From the NCBI RefSeq assembly GCF_000350225.1, contig NW_005179334.1, positions 549,619-613,618 of the forward strand: DNA of 64,000 bases, read 5' to 3'. Within the stretch, counting starts at the first letter, position 1. Each line of letters opens with the position of its first letter. Under the pieces are notes generated by a model. It ran no database searches. It had not been told where the DNA came from and was given only the letters and a program-made list of their open reading frames with translations. The stretch is from Chondrus crispus. Lineage: Eukaryota > Rhodophyta > Florideophyceae > Gigartinales > Gigartinaceae. The position numbers and the translations under genes were made by a program. Of the stretch, positions 45,781-57,740 are shown piece by piece.

Positions 45781-46451
45781 CAGTTGGGACCTCAAAATCA
45801 GGATGTCCAATCCAATTTCATTTTTTGGATTGGGACTCTGTTCACTGGTGGGGCTGGAAATTGTGCAATACAGTCCAAATTTTGGATTTGACTCGATTTT
45901 TTACTACTGCTGTGGACGCTCTGACGTGGCTAAGGCACCACCTCCGCGCATCAATGCAATGCAATTCGGATCACCTTCGTTCATGAATGCAAGTTAGCAT
46001 TTGGCCCTCCGGAAAGGTCGTGACTCCGATTCGAACCCGACACCAAGTGCATTCCAAAAGCCTCTTTCCCGCGTGGGTATAAAGCGGCGAAGAGTGGTGT
46101 CGGCCGCAAATAAACGAAGGCACACGAGCACGCACAGAGCGACTCAGTATGATCATTATTTCTCTGCCTGGCCTTTTCCTACCCCCTCTATGCTTTACCT
46201 CTCTGTTCCTCTCTCTGGGCCTCTTATCCTAGATACGACAGTTTTCACTCCTCTACATTACGAGCGGTAGTTCAGGACCCGGTAGCGGCTACAATAGTCT
46301 TACTAAGTAAAACCCCCATAGTGCCAAAGCACCAGTTGGCGCGGATGCCTACTGCTGCCGCGGCACCCCCGACGCAGGTGAATAATTCATAGCAGGAGGC
46401 AACGACGTAAAAGCTGGCACCGGCTCGTGCGCCTGCTGCGAAAGCCCTGGT
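45781..46451. other. Intergenic, no supported gene
   Basis: Near 45810-45840 GTCCAATCC and GGATTGGGAC form a hairpin. GGGTATAAAGCGG at about 46075 is a plus-strand TATA-like motif, but no convincing product follows. CGATTCGAACCCGACACC near 46030 resembles a tRNA B box on the minus strand but lacks a complete tRNA. Confidence 0.35.
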
Positions 46452-47974
46452 TCACGTGTCTCTCACCGGGACCGTCTGCGACGCGTAGTCGTCAGTCAGG
46501 GGCAGCGTCAACAATGTCAACGCCTGCTGCGATTGTCCAGTCCCGTGCCATAGCCTGCCAGCAGGAGCCGCCGTACTAGCTGCAGACTCTGGCAGCGCAC
46601 TCGCTGCTTCTATCTCCGTCACCACTCGCGTGCAACCACACACGTTTGTAAAGGAGTCAAAGCCCTGCACGGGGATATCTCCATCTCGTCCGATGAAGCC
46701 GGTGTGCGCACCGCCCGCGCCACAGCGCCATTTGCGCAAGGGAAGCTCCATCACTTCTTCACGATTCGAGTTTTCTTCCAGAGGGTTGGAAGTTGTGTCG
46801 TGCCCCAGTGCCTCCTTGATGATGTGGAACCCGGCGTCGAAAGCATTTCCCCGCCTGGATGTGTAAATGCTGACGAGTACGTTGATGACGACCCACAAGA
46901 CGAGCATGAGGGCGAGCGGAAGGATGTTGACAATCGGCCGCGTTACCACGATTTCAATTGGACATGTAGCCGTCTCGCGCACTTCGAGGGTGAGGGGATT
47001 CAACTCCAACCGATTATCCTTTTCGCCTTGCCCAAGCTTCTGTAACGTCATTGAGCCTGTGACATACGCTTGGATCCTTGATATGAGACTGTGGGGACCA
47101 AAGTCGCAATCTAGTAGCTGCGCTTTCACTTTTCCACCATCTTCAAAGTTCTCTGCGATGGTAACCATGGTGTTGCACTCTTGTCCTGTCTCTGAACGGA
47201 GTGCCTTAGCAATGACTTGGAGATGAACATCAGAATCGATCTTATGCAAATTCGTGAAGAGGAGCGATGTGTCGTTTTCTTGTTGCCGTCTGTCCTTGAC
47301 CCACTGAATGTAGAAGCTACTCCCGGTAATCTTACTCCTGCTGCTTATTCCTGTAAACAGGTGACGCTTCTCTATTATTGAAAAATTGTGCTTTGACCTT
47401 CCCCTTCAGCAGTTTTGAATCCAAACTCCCTCAAGCAAGAACAGTACGATACATTAGATCTGACTTCGCCCAATGTAGTTGTCAGCGGAATTTGAGCGCA
47501 AATCCTATTTAAATCTGGAGCCCGCGCTCGAAAGTTAGGGTCCATTTGGATTCGAAAGTCGCCCTTCTCACACCCACTCAGGCGCTTTTCACTCGGGACG
47601 GAGATGGCGATAGATGTGATGGCAGCAACCAAAATGAAGAGCATCGCCAGAAGGGGGAGGACAAGCCTGCGGAGTTGGATTTCGTTCCTGTAACGTGTGC
47701 AGCCCCTTTCCTTGTACGGGTACCTGCGCGAAATCCAGCAGAGAATGCTGAGGGGGTCGTCGCTGTTGACAAAGATAAAGGAACGGACCCAGGAGGTGTA
47801 CTCGAAGCTTTTTTCGCGGGAGCTGAAGATGAGCTTGGAGGTGACTGACAGAATGTTGGAAATGATGAAGACAGTGAGCAATGATATGGTGACGGCATTG
47901 ACAATGTCGCTGGACGTTTGAAGAGTAGAAAAGCTGAAATCGGGCGTGACGTTCAATTGCTGGAGAAGAGTCAT
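46452..47974 (-). CDS. Multi-pass membrane protein of unknown function (host gene), one frame break
   Basis: ATG at 47974. Hydrophobic segments lie at about residues 25-50 (AVTISLLTVFIISNILSV) and 104-126 (VLPLLAMLFILVAAITSIAI). A cysteine-containing region follows, then a frame change near 47375 (TAA closes the first frame; open reading resumes as SIIEKRHLFTGISSRSK), then FGPHSLISRIQAYVTG and a third membrane segment (VNILPLALMLVLWVVINVLV), a hydrophilic tail and a stop at 46452. Topology suggests a large loop between segments 2 and 3. The break is a one- or two-base shift or a very short intron; I could not decide. No family recognised. No element ends flank it closely, so I take it as a host gene. 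Gypsy 2 begins about 420 bp upstream. Confidence 0.55.
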
Positions 47975-48397
47975 GGCGGCCGATGTTGAGGATACAGAAA
48001 GAGAGAGAGAAGGGCGTGTGGAGCAAATGTATTTGCCCGAGGGAGATGCGGACGTTTGTTCCGGGGCTTCGCCGATACTGCAGATAGGCTCGATGTGATA
48101 GGAGGCTTTTCATCGTGAGAGGGTATTGATTTTGCAACAGTTTGGCGACATACAGTCTGAAGCAACACATCACCCTCGCTTCCTCCTGTGGATGTCGGAT
48201 TGCATGACGAGCGCTCAACAGCAGAACAAGAAGGAGACTCGGGACCTCGACAGCATCTTGGTACCACAGTGGATCTCGTCAGAAAGGGAAGAAACGTTTC
48301 GCATACTGTACAGCACGTTTCAAAATTTTAGGCGATACATTACACAAGCTCCAAGGTCCCCTTTTTTATTTTCCCTGGCTCTCTCCGTCCCGCTTAC
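47975..48397. other. Upstream region of the membrane-protein gene
   Basis: About 420 bp, no clear TATA box, ended by the gypsy 2 target duplication CTTAC (48393-48397). Confidence 0.4.
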
Positions 48398-48690
48398 TGT
48401 TGCGACACCCGAGTTCTTGGGAAAATTAGTAAGGGTTTGGAAAAATTAGTAAGGGTTACCCTGCAATCAGTTTGTTTACCCAGGGTGCGCTAGTGAGGAG
48501 AGCAACCCACGTTCGGCCCGCCGACATAGGGCCAGGGGTCGGTCCAAGTCGGGGTCCGGTCAAGGTCCGAGTTGAACATAAAATCCCAAGCTGAGCTCCG
48601 GCTTGGGGGAATCGATCTCAGCAACTTTCTGAGGTCGTGCCCTTTTCCTTGCCTACCGCGCGCGCGTCCGTACACCCAGACAATCCATTA
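48398..48690 (+). repeat. 5' LTR of gypsy 2
   Basis: TGTTGCGACACCCGAG...CAATCCATTA. Contains two copies of the AATTAGTAAGGGT unit where the 3' LTR has three. Confidence 0.9.
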
Positions 48691-48723
48691 AAGCGCTTTA
48701 GTTCTAAGAGCATTTTGTGCGGG

Positions 48724-50419
48724 TGGCGACATGTCGTTTGCGTGAACATAGAATCGGACTATGGGCTGGTTAGCTTCATACAGGCTCCGAAAATTACGAA
48801 ACTGACGCAACCTGACCTTATCGAATTCGAAACAAAGTATTCGATGTATTCACGAAAAGTTTCCGACGTGAATAAGGAAAGAAGTGAAGACAACCAAATC
48901 AAGATGGCGTCGATCCGTGACTGCATGGACGACAACCTTCTCCATGCCTTATGCATCATGGGTGAAATAGAAGGAGCGTCCTCTGTGGAAGAAGCGACTA
49001 CGGAACAAGTCAAAGACTGGTTTGACGACCAACTCGCCATGTCTTCTCGCGGTATTGGAACCAGACTCAAGACCGCCGTGAATTCTGTCAAGTACAAATT
49101 ATGCAACGAAGATTCGGCTGGTGCTGCTCTCACTTTCTGTGTCGATGCCGTCCGCGCGCTTGATCAGCAGAATGCGTCCGATGTTCTCAAAGACTGAGAA
49201 TTCAACTAAGGTAATCGACATGTTACAAGAAAAGGTAGAGCCAGCTATCCTGCGCAAGAAGATCAAGGACGAACGCAAATATTGGTCTAAGGGTGAGCGC
49301 GGCTCTATCGCGCATTTCAAGAAGCATCTCGTTGCGCAAGCAGTTCTTGCTCGAGATTTCGAGGAGGCGATCCTCGGAATGAAGCAGAACAAGAAACATG
49401 ACCGCGACACCGGTCGTGGAGCTGATGTCGAGAAGAGCTTTAAAAAGCAAAAATGTAGTGAAGGTTCGGGCAAGAGAGGCCAACGCAAAGACGTAGAATC
49501 GAAGCAATGGACTGACGGTTGTCTAAACCCGAATTGCGACGGAACGCATCGTCTCAAAGATTGCATCAGTACCTCCCCTGAAGAGAAGAAGCAGCTTTTT
49601 AAAGATTTCTACGACTCAAAGAAGAAAAATAAATCCGCTAAGTCTATTAACGCGTACACCGATATAACCCAACCGCCGAATGCTGAAGAAGGACGGTACC
49701 AAATCCTAATCGAAGACAAGGTCTCGGCTATCGCTCTCGGCGACACGGGGGCAGATTTCAGCGCGATCTCTGCGGCAACAGCCGCCAAGCTTTCAACAGC
49801 GGATACCACTATCAACATCAAAAAATTTGACTCACCCATGGTTTTAGAGAGCGCCTTCAAAACCGACCCTACTGTAAAGTTCTCAGCGTCACGGTCGGTA
49901 GTTCTTTCCATCACCATTTTCTTACCGGGCTCTAATATCCCTGTTCGTATCCGTGGGATCGAGTTCCTTATAACCGACCAGGAAATGAACGAGGTGCTTT
50001 TGGGGCGCCCTTTTTTGAAAGCAATCGGTTTCAATCTTCACCAACACCTGGAACAAGTCCGTGAAGTCGTTCACAATCAGGACATCTCCAACATAAAATC
50101 TGGACACGCTAAGTTCTTGACGATGAACTACAGGGGACTCGCCTACCAATCAACCGACGATGACCTAATAGAATTACCAGAAGCAATAGCCGCCGGTATA
50201 GGCAAAGATTCGAAAGAATCCATCGATTCTGCTTTTTCCAAGATGCTCGGCGAAGCCCAGAACAATGGACTTACAGAAGAAGGGCTATCGCGCCTCATCA
50301 AGATGCTGGAGGATTACCGAGATATTTTTCGCATCAAACTGGGTCCTGATCCTCCAGCTAAAGTCGAGCCACTTCGGATCACCCTTGTCGAGAATGCTCA
50401 CCCATATCGCTCCCCTTAA
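48724..50419 (+). pseudogene. Gypsy 2 gag and protease
   Basis: Gag reads from about 48740 (DYGLVSFIQAPKITKLTQPD) to a stop at 49197, with no ATG at its visible start in that frame. A shift near 49190 leads to the frame ending at 50419: MLQEKVEPAILRKKIKDERK, a basic region, the unusual knuckle CLNPNCDGTHRLKDC (CX4CX3HX4C), protease ALGDTGADFSAI, VLLGRPFLKAIGFNL, and a linker to reverse transcriptase. TAA at 50417-50419 is a single nonsense codon in frame with the reverse transcriptase. Confidence 0.85.
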
Positions 50420-53331
50420 CGTCGATATGCCTCTCAACAAAGCGATTTTATCGTGCGAACAATCAAAGAGCTGGAAGCGGCGGAAGCTATCTACAAGAAC
50501 CCGAAGGCACGTTGGGCTAGTCCTGCACTCGCAGTTACAAAATCGGGCTCGTCAAGGCTACGTTTTACAGTGGATCTGCGGGGACTAAACGCCAGGACTG
50601 TTCCAATTACGTCGGCGATGCCACACCTGGAGTCACACCTTCAGGATATCCAAAGCAGTACTTGTTTCGCAAACTTGGACCTCGCTCACGGGTATTGGCA
50701 GGTACCACTGTCCAAGGAAAGTCTGGAGATCATGTCAATCCAAACACCAATCGGTGTTTACTCATCAAAACGACTCCTTCAAGGAGGTACCGATTCTGGC
50801 AACCATTTCCAAGCAGTGCTTCAAGAAAAGTTCGACGGACGCGTCACTAACATGCTGCAATGGATCGACGATTTGCTATTCTACGCAAAGGATGAACGAG
50901 CCCTTTTGGATCACATGGGCGAATTTTTTCGCGTATGCACCGAAGTGGGTCAAGGTACATGCCGAAAAATGTTCCCTCTTCACTAATGCAGCCCAATTTT
51001 GCGGGCGCATCATTACCAAAGAAGGCGTACAGTACCATCCGCGCAATTTCGAATCGCTGTTGGGCATGCAAAGGCCGACAAAGGCGGACGAGCTTCAACA
51101 ACTCCTATGTGCCACCAACTGGATGAGAAACAGTATACCAGCATACGCAGTGACAATCGCTCCTCTCCATAATCTACTGGAATCCGCATACGCCAAGGCC
51201 GGAAAACGAACAAAGCTGGCAGTTCGCAAAAATTTCCATTGCCGACGAGTGGGGCGCCGAACATGATGAGGCTTTTGCTAACATCAAAACACAACTCGCC
51301 GCCTCAGTCAAGCTTGCTCACCCAAAGAGGGGACATTCCATGTGTCTCTTCACAGATGCATCGGACACCCACTGGGCAGCTATACTTACACAGGTCCCCG
51401 ATCATGAACGACGGGTCCAAATAGAAGACCAACATCACGAGCCTCTTTGTTTTCTGTCTGGTGCGTTCAAGGGGCGAACAATGAACTGGTCAGTACCAGA
51501 AAAGGAAGGATTCGCTATAGTCGAAGCCATGTGTCGCTTAGACTACCTAGTGACGGGACACACCGTAAGTATCTTCACGGACCATGCCAACTTGGTCTAT
51601 ATTTACGACCCATACGGACATAATCCTAGCCTTTCACGACAAACAGCGACTAAGTTGATGCGCTGGGCAATCAAACTCAGCGCATTTCGCTATGTAGTCG
51701 AATATCTTCCAGGCGATCGCAACGTATGGGCTGATATGCTGACTAGATGGGCAGTGCAACCCAAAAGGCATGTCAACGTCAAGCGTGTTGCCACAATAAA
51801 ATCTTTAATAATAGACCCTGTGAATCCAGTTTTGGACAGAAGATTGGATTGGCCATCACTTGGCGATATAAAGTCTTCACAGGAGAAATCGACCGAATCG
51901 CCGCCAAAAGGATTCAATAAAACTCGACATGGATTAATAAAGAACAAGGATATCATATGGATACCAAGCCAGGATGAGCTTATCAAGCTTCGTGTCATCA
52001 TTGCAGCCCATACTGGATGGGGTGGACATCGAGGTCCGAATGTAACAGCAGCAGCAGTTAAGGCTCACTTCAACTGGCCGAAGATGAACGAAGATATCAC
52101 GCAGTTCGTTCATTCCTGTCTACACTGTCTCTGCACTACCACTGGGAAAATAGTTCCTCGTCCACTTGGCCACGCTCTCCATGCTGTGCTCCCAAACAAG
52201 ATTCTTCATTTCGATTTCTGCTATATGTCTCCTGGAGAAAACGATTTCAGGTACGTCCTGGTGCTTAAGGACGACCACAGTGGGTTAGTTTGGCTCAAGC
52301 CTACGAAGACAACAGACGCGGACACCGCCGCACACCACCTCATTGAATGGTTTGCTCTATTCGGTGTCGTAACACAATGGGTGTCCGATCGCGGCACCCA
52401 TTTCAAGAACGAACTCGTAAGCCTCTTGCGTGACGCATATAAGGCGAACCACCACTTCCCTCTCGCGTACTGTCCGTGGTCAAACGGGACAGTAGAAGTC
52501 GTAAATAGAGAATTACTAAGAGCTACACGAGCTCTTCTCTCCGAGTTCCAACTCTCCCAACGATGTTGGCCAAGTGTTCTGCCGATAGTACAGTCGGCTC
52601 TCAATAACTCTAAATTGCAACGACTAGGTAACCGGTGTCCTCTCACCGTCTTCACACAGCTGCCGGCGAACTCTCCTCTGACTTCAATCACGAGTTCTTG
52701 TCGCAGTATACGATCTGTCCATTCCATCAACGAAGTCCGTCTTCTGCAGAAGATTAACGCCGACCGTATCCATGCTTCGATGGATGATATGCACAAAGAT
52801 GTAGCAGAAAAATCTACTCGAAAACGACAAATAGCTGTAGACTCCTACAATCGCAAAGTAGGAGTTCGCCCTATCATTTTTTCTGAAGGGGATTTCGTTC
52901 TTCGCGGCACGCTGTCTCGCGAAAGAGGCCGAAAACCGTCTCTACGGTGGAGGGGTCCATTTCGGGTAGTCGAATGCAAATCGGAGTACATATTCCTCGT
53001 TGAACATCTGCTCACTGGCAAGCAAGAAGAAGTGCATGGGCGTCGCCTAAAGTTCTTTCGAAACAAGGACTACGGAATTACAAAAGAATTGAAAGAACAC
53101 CTGTCGTATCAGCAAAACGAACTCCTCGATATCGAACGTTTTGACGACATCCGCCGTAAACAGGGGAATATTGAGTTGGAGGTCAAATGGAGAGGTTTTA
53201 CTGATGAGGAGACCGACTGGGTAGCTCTTTCCACCCTCACAGAAGACGTACCAGTTCTCGTCAAAGGTTTTTTCGCTGATATCAAGGAGAATGGGTCTAC
53301 ACGTCAGCGAACTCTGGTTTCTTCCATTTAA
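50420..53331 (+). pseudogene. Gypsy 2 reverse transcriptase, RNase H, integrase, chromodomain
   Basis: In frame after the TAA: RTIKELEAAEAIYKNPKARW, LRFTVDLRGLNARTVP, LDLAHGYWQVPL, and the active site MLQWIDDLLFYA (WIDD where most gypsy elements have YxDD). A frameshift near 50935 and one near 51250 lead to the frame 51340-53331: RNase H (LFTDASDTHWAAILTQ, GRTMNWSVPEKEGFAIVEA, TDHANLVYIY), integrase (AHTGWGGHRGPN, DFCYMSPG, WVSDRGTHFKNELV, YCPWSNGTVEVVNREL) and chromodomain (ELLDIERFDDIRRKQGN, EVKWRGFTDEETDWV). WIDD and this integrase style recall gypsy elements common in oomycetes; that comparison is from memory. Confidence 0.92.
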
Positions 53332-53370
53332 TAAGCCTTCATTTCTTTCGTGCTAAGACGTATGGGGCGC

Positions 53371-53684
53371 TGTTGCGACACCCGAGTTCTTGGGAAAATT
53401 AGTAAGGGTTTGGAAAAATTAGCAAGGGTTTGGAAAAATTAGTAAGGGGTTACCCTGCAATCAGTTTGTCTGCCCAGGGTGCGCTAGTGAGGAGAGCAAC
53501 CCACGTTCGGCCCGCCGACATAGGGCCAGGGGTCGGTCCAAGTCGGGGTCCGGTCAAGGTCCGAGTTGAACATAAAATCCCAAGCTGAGCTCCGGCTTGG
53601 GGGAATCGATCTCAGCAACTTTCTGAGGTCGTGCCCTTTTCCTTGCCTACCGCGCGCGCGTCTGTACACCCAGCCAATCCATTA
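53371..53684 (+). repeat. 3' LTR of gypsy 2
   Basis: 314 bp, with three tandem units AATTAGYAAGGGTTTGGAAA at its start. Confidence 0.9.
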
Positions 53685-54715
53685 CTTACCGTACTTTTTC
53701 TGCAATCCTCCTTCTACATTTCCCTCGTCAACTTGACTAGTCTATTTGCAGTGGTTGTGCAAGAGGGATCTTGGTTTGTCTAACGATGGTCTGTTGGCTG
53801 GCGACCTGGTTAGGTGGGCAAACTATCTAGAGATTCTGTCGTGATCAATCTACGTCCTTCTACCCTTGGGTATCACATTTTTTCTTTGCGTTGCTCAACA
53901 ACCAATTTGCTTCGACTATTCTCATCCCTGCCCCCGTCTGCTTCTTCGTCCCGTTCTCCGTCTCCTTTCCTATCCTGGCCTCCTTGTCGGTCTCCGTCTC
54001 GACCTCTGTCTCTCCCCGCGTCTCTATCTCGGCCTCTTCCCACGTCTCCGACTCTGTCCCTTCCGTTGTCTCCCTCCTTGCTTCCGCCTCGGTCCCGACC
54101 TCCGTCTCGCTGTCTCTATCCAACTCTGTAACCCTTTCAATCGTTCTTTCTCATTCTACTCTCTGCTCCGTCCCTATTTTCAAACTTACCGTTTCTATTT
54201 CGAATTCTCTCTTTTCTTCTTTTTTCTCTTTTTTCATCCTGTGGCTATGAACTACCGCTGTCGTGTCTCAGCTGCCGTGATAATTTAGCGACCTCTTATT
54301 GTTGGTAATTGCGCCATGTAATGTCTATTGCATGGCGTCCGTTTATTGTAGCCTTGTTCTGTACTTGTGCATCTACGTTGCTGTTGTAAAACGAGGACTG
54401 AAGGCTGCGGTGCTCGTCCGACGGGCACGCTGCACACTTGCTCGCTACCCGCTCGACTAGCTCGACTCCGCACTTCATCGTAGCCCCGACTATTTCTAGT
54501 GGCACTCTCCGTATCAACCTATATCTCTCCTCCTCCCTCGCTCCTTCCCATTTCTTTTTTTCCTTTTTTCTTTCTCTGATCAGAGAAAAAAATGGAGAAA
54601 AAGGGCGAAACGAGGAGCGGTAAGCGAGGGGGATAGACAAGGTATTGGTGAGCGACAGTGTGGTGCAAGGAACGATGCCCGAGTTTACTGAGGGAGACGG
54701 ACCGTGTGCGACTAA
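53685..54715. other. Intergenic with pyrimidine-rich low-complexity tract
   Basis: 53918-54125 is a degenerate CTC/GTCTC-rich repeat whose translations are Ser/Val or Glu/Thr repeats, so they are not real genes. At 54575-54590 a TTCTCTGATCAGAGAA palindrome occurs. No gene recognised. Confidence 0.5.
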
Positions 54716-54743
54716 GGGCCAGTCCTAACAAAGGACTTTTTTC
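54716..54743 (+). repeat. Candidate left terminal repeat of Harbinger 2
   Basis: GGGCCAGTCCTAACAAAGG begins right after TAA (54713-54715). PIF/Harbinger ends typically start GGGC/GGCC with a 3-bp TWA target duplication. The matching right end is not in the window, so this is inference from one end. Confidence 0.35.
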
Positions 54744-55107
54744 TCGTTTTTCCTTTCCCTCGCCCCGTTTTTATTGAGTTCTTCACTAAAATCGGAAGCA
54801 CATTGCTGTAGTTTTTACTGTAATGCCATCCCAAAGTTCCACTCCTCGGAAATGGAACAGAGTCTGGACGGTCTGCAGATCCATGCAGCATGGAAGGTAC
54901 AGCAACGCCTCCTCGCGCATACACATGGCCCAGTCTGACTCCCTGTAGCTCGACAAAAGCAAAGCTGGACGACGTGTTGCTATAATGAGGTCCCTCGATG
55001 TGCATGACCAAAACGGTCATGATAGATCAGCAACCGCCAGTATCCAACACAGTCCTCCCCAGCACTCCCTTTCCTTCGTCAGGGTTTCAAACTTCTTATC
55101 TACCAAT

Positions 55108-56386
55108 GAAGTTAAGTCCTGAAATCCACCGCCGAATTAAGCTCGTCCTATTGCGAATGCGGCGTAGAAGGATGTTTTTGTACCTGCTCGCGGCTGCGGC
55201 AATTCTTCTCAATTCCAAAAAAGACAAGAAAACGCGGAAAGTACGCCTGGAATTGCGTTTGGGGGAACAACTGACGTTTGAAAATTTGACTCTGGTTTAT
55301 GATGACGCTTTGTTCTGCAGGGCTTTCAGAGTGCCACGCCAAGCGTTTCATGAATTGCTTAGTAGCGTTAGGCAGTCTCTCCAGAAGAATATCGAAATGG
55401 GACGACAGGCAAAACGACGGACCATTCCACCGGATGTACGCCTTGCCGTGACGCTGAGGATGATGGCTGGCGCAAGTTATCTAGACTTAATGGGTACTTA
55501 TCAGATGTCTAAGACATCAGTTTAGAATGTGTTTCATTCTACGTGTACAGTATTGTCAGAAAGATTGCAGCTGCCCGGGTTGCCGTCCACAGTGTCTGGT
55601 TTACGTCACTCGGCAAAAACTTTCAAGATGTCTCGTAATCCCCCGTCTCCGCTTTTTGGTTGCGTTGGCGCTTTAGACGGCATAGCCATCAAAATCAAGA
55701 AGCCCGCGTGGTGCCACGCACCGAGCACTTTCTTTTGTAGAAAGCTGTATTATGCTTTACCTGTGCAGGCTGTAGTTGACGCTGACTATAGATTTTTATG
55801 CTGCTCGGCGCGTTGCGTAGGTTCAACTCATGACTCTGTGGCCCACTCTGTATCGGCACTTGGGCATTATCTAGAATCTGGCAAGTTGCATTTCGAGTGT
55901 TGGATAGCGGGGGATGAGGCATATGTTTGTACGGAGTCTCTGATTACGCCCTTTCCTGCAGCCAGTGCGACGGACGCGGAAGACGCATTTAATTATTATC
56001 ATTCTTCCCTCCGAATGCATGTAGAGCAAGCTTTTGGGATGCTAGTCGGTAAGTGGAGGATCTTGAGCCAACTCAGTTTTTCGCTACACACTAACGCGCG
56101 TTTAATTGTTCTTTCTATGAAGTTGCATAATTTTGTTCTCGATCGTGCAGATGTGAGGATTACGAGAAGTTTTACTGGGGAAGAATTGGCCGAACTGGAG
56201 GGCGATGAGCAGGGTTGGTATCGCAGGATGAAGGATGACGCCGCAGAGATTGTGGCGAATACCAAGGAAGCCCGTCGTGAGCTGTCTAGAAAACGGAGGA
56301 GCATGGTTGACATTATAGAAAGAAGGGGCCTATCGAGACCACCGGTGATAGATGCAGAGGGCCTCCGAAAAAGAAGTCGAAAGTAG
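55108..56386 (+). pseudogene. Harbinger 2 transposase (DDE superfamily), one stop codon
   Basis: One frame open from 54998 or ATG 55108 (MKLSPEIHRRIKLVL) to 56386, broken only by TAG at 55523-55525. That codon sits in the helix-turn-helix end SKTSV*NVFHSTC, where the family usually has an aromatic residue. Catalytic residues: Asp in GALDGIAIKI (55676), Asp in GSTHDSVAHS (55832), Glu in HVEQAFGMLVGKWR (56024). WIAGDEAYVC precedes the Glu region. A basic tail ends RKRSRK. The C-terminal part (from 55870) is repeated inverted at 63484-64000. Confidence 0.88.
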
Positions 56387-57038
56387 TTAGCCTGTGTTTT
56401 TACCTTGTCATCGTGGCCGAAACCAGTGTGGGTTGGCGGTGGGAACGCGCAAGTCCTATCAAGGCTCGGTCTCCTCGCTGGGCTTGCTAGCGCGTGTAGT
56501 CTAGGATGCAGGTCACTGCCACTACCTTAAAGAGCCGCCATGCCGCATGCATCGGACGACTGTGAAAAGCCGCGGTTTCGCGCCTCCTATTCTCGACCTT
56601 CTGCTTGCGGAGGGGGGTCAAACCTCCGGCGCCCTTCGCAGTCACCGTATCACCAACGCGCGCGGCCTTTTCTCGCATACATGAGCAGTTCGGGGCGGTC
56701 CAGGTCGCCTTGTCCTGGCTGTCAAGCCTTCGGTGGGGAGGCCCGCGCCCGTTGAGCCACGATAGCAGTGGGGCGCCCTTGTCTGGCCAAGCAATTGCTG
56801 GCGAATAGTCATCCAGCAACCATTGGTTGCTGGGGTTGGCAACCCCAGCCGGCCTTCGGTCACGCCTCACGCCCACACGTGTCCACCTGTCGCACCCCGT
56901 GCGAGATTTCGTTGCGCGTTTATGTGCATAACTCGGCCCTCCCCCGTCTCGACGCCCACGTGAAATTTGCGACAGTCGTTTGCTAGCATTTCACACTCTG
57001 TTTAGGAAACGGAGCACCACCGGACGGCAGAAGGGTAC
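56387..57038. other. Non-coding part of arm with palindromes
   Basis: Contains CCAGCAACCATTGGTTGCTGG (56813-56833, perfect) overlapped by CTGGGGTTGGCAACCCCAG (56830-56848, perfect), and the motif ending TTGCTAGCATTT near 56990 that recurs at 61337 and 62880. Open frames here are present in both arms but have no recognised domain. Confidence 0.4.
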
Positions 57039-57736
57039 TGTTACAGGTACAACCTGCAAGCGCAATCCGCAGGATGTTGAGCAGTGATCTCCGGACAAAT
57101 CACACAGACTTGGTCCTCAGGAGATACATGAATGGATAAATCAACAAAAACAGATGAACCCAATTTAGTCACACAGCGCGTAGTCAAAGCCTAACGCGCA
57201 ACAACAGTTGCAGATCAGCAACAAACACAATAGAAAACAGCCGTCCTGCGAGCCAACAGCTGCAGCCTCAACGACAGACCACGGTGGGAATCAGCAAACA
57301 ACCGCAACAGCTGTCACAGCCTAACTAGCGACGACTCAGACGCCAGCGTCTTCCCCCCCGCCCTCCTCTCCTCTCGCCCCCCGCTTCTCTCCATCCTTCT
57401 CAAATACCCCATCCTATGTCCCTTCGACCACCGGCCAGGAACTGACAGACCCCTCTCACCTGCCACGTTCACCGCGTCCTCCCTTGTCCAACGGACGTCT
57501 AGACCTCTTTGCCAAGTCCCTTCCACGATCCCTTTTTGACTCGAACGGTTGCGTCCAGCCATGAAGCAAGATCCATAATTGAAACATGTCTTGGAATGAA
57601 CAGCACTGCAATCGACCGGTGTGTCCGCACACTGCGCAATTTGCAGTGTCAGCACCTACACGTTTTCGTACTGCCAATCCCGATTACTCACTGTGGTTGA
57701 TCCAGATTCCTCATCCGCTGCGCACAACGCGCAACA
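57039..57736. mobile_element. Solo LTR, 698 bp, only in left arm
   Basis: TGTTACAGGTACAACC...GCGCAACA with a 4-bp duplication GTAC on each side (57035-57038, 57737-57740). The right arm has the empty site GGGTACCC at about 62830-62837, which proves insertion. No coding sequence recognised inside. Confidence 0.8.
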
Positions 57737-57740
57737 GTAC

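Larger units (their letters stand above)
48398..53684 (+). mobile_element. Ty3/gypsy chromodomain element (gypsy 2)
   Basis: LTRs 48398-48690 (293 bp) and 53371-53684 (314 bp) are the same sequence apart from a 21-bp indel in an AATTAGTAAGGGTTTGGAAA repeat and about four substitutions. Target duplication CTTAC at 48393-48397 and 53685-53689. Ends are TG...TA. Domain order is gag, protease, reverse transcriptase, RNase H, integrase, chromodomain. Confidence 0.95.

Noticed and set aside
45646..45785. Target-site duplication for copia 2
   Set aside because: Flanks TTGTG (left) and CAGTT (right) do not match in either phase tried.
46000..46080. tRNA-like B box (GGGTTCGAATCGG on the minus strand)
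   Set aside because: The flanking T stem does not pair and no acceptor, D or anticodon stem could be drawn.
53860..54250. Ser/Val-rich and Glu/Thr-rich frames
   Set aside because: Both are translations of one degenerate CTC/GTCTC low-complexity tract.
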